Below, one piece after another: positions 63,504 through 64,000 of a stretch of DNA of 64,000 bases; positions within the stretch are counted from its first letter, which is position 1, and each line of letters begins with the position of its first letter. The DNA is from Reticulitermes speratus (lineage: Eukaryota; Arthropoda; Insecta; Blattodea; Rhinotermitidae). The stretch lies in contig JAJKFL010000012.1 in the NCBI GenBank assembly GCA_021186555.1, positions 8,355,394 through 8,419,393 of the forward strand, read 5' to 3'. A program made the translations under genes and the position numbers. The notes beneath the pieces were generated by a model. The model did no database searches, was not told where the DNA came from, and saw only the letters and a program-made list of their open reading frames with translations.

Positions 63504-63924
63504 GTGCTGAGGAAGATATTTAGGCCTAAGAGGGACGAGGTGACAGGGAGTGGAAGAAACTGACAATGAAGATATTCATAGTTGTGGTCGTCGCCAAATA
63601 TTATTTGGCTGATCAAATCAGGGAGGATGAGAGGGGCGGGGCTTGTGGCACGTGTGGGGGAGAGGTGTGGCACATACAGGGTTTTGGTGGGGAAACTTGA
63701 AGGGAAGAGACCATTTGAAAGACCCAGGCGAAGATGGGAGGATAATATTAAAATTTGTCTTCAAGAAATAGGATGGTTGAGGGCATGGACAGGATTTATC
63801 TGGCTTAGAAGAAGTGGCAGTCTGTTCTGAACACTGCAATGAACCTTCGGGTTCCATAAAATGTGGGGAATTTCTTGAGTAGTGAGGAACTGTTAGGTTC
63901 CCAAGAAGGACTGTGCTCCATTGT

Positions 63925-63956
<32 letters not shown>
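63504..63956 (+). mobile_element. LINE tail with (GTTA)n end
   Basis: Begins at the VLRKIF-coding region ('gtgctgaggaagatattta'), then [43 protein letters not shown], and a (GTTA)n tail at 63925-63956. Frames are broken near the start (stop codons around 63560). It faces the copy at 63210-63455. Confidence 0.88.
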
Positions 63957-64000
63957 CGGACTTTGGCCAACGTCTTATATCCAAAAAGAGAACGCAACTT

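Overview
This window looks like intergenic or intronic DNA from a large, repeat-rich insect genome. A cockroach-like (Blattodea) source is my best guess. It rests on the LINE tail peptides ([13 protein letters not shown] / [19 protein letters not shown] type), the tRNA-headed SINEs and the mariner, pogo and hAT miniature elements. The species cannot be proved from the sequence alone. There is no bacterial-style gene layout. Most open frames are fortuitous or lie inside repeats.

Host coding potential is very low. The one stretch that reads like a real host exon is 31030-31191 (+). It is a CpG-rich 162-base block between an AG acceptor and a GTAAGT donor, and it encodes a basic N-terminus followed by one hydrophobic membrane span. 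A 72-bp minisatellite (40612-41445) and a 17-bp minisatellite (10580-10926) hold long frames, but I do not treat these as proven genes.

The rest is layered transposons. (1) SINE B is probably tRNA-Leu-derived, with nine copies (9056, 15356, 19706, 22368, 28183, 31523, 48239, 54385, 57576). Most have clear target-site duplications (TSDs). (2) SINE A is another tRNA-headed family with about a dozen copies, many truncated. Single or few-copy tRNA-headed SINEs also lie at 35383, 35965, 58375 and elsewhere. (3) At least three kinds of 5'-truncated LINE tail are present, one with a (GTTA)n tail and one with an AAG-rich tail. (4) DNA-transposon remnants include a 387-bp mariner deletion derivative (1159-1545), a mariner transposase relic split by a SINE (54090-54740), three copies of a 185-bp pogo-like MITE, a Tigger-like MITE (26586-27071), and hAT MITEs (6136-6482, 22223-23006, 48638-49138).

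The most interesting system is a set of foldback retroelements, probably Penelope-like. Their inverted arms each carry a minimal type I hammerhead-ribozyme-like motif. Complete copies at 3339-3872, 5424-5842, 38597-38857, 46146-47121 and 62210-62848 have 9-13 bp TSDs. Solo motifs lie near 11219, 27115, 51449 and 55829. Stem II differs completely in sequence between copies yet stays self-complementary in each, which is strong evidence for a selected RNA structure. A second, related foldback family (2239, 15629, 17110, 39765, 52090) has a similar motif.

Other structures are a perfect 164-bp palindrome with no spacer (11753-11916), a 525-bp TATG-type array (25578-26102), a purine tract (61155-61397), and several unclassified interspersed repeats present two to five times in the window (called G, H, I and J here).
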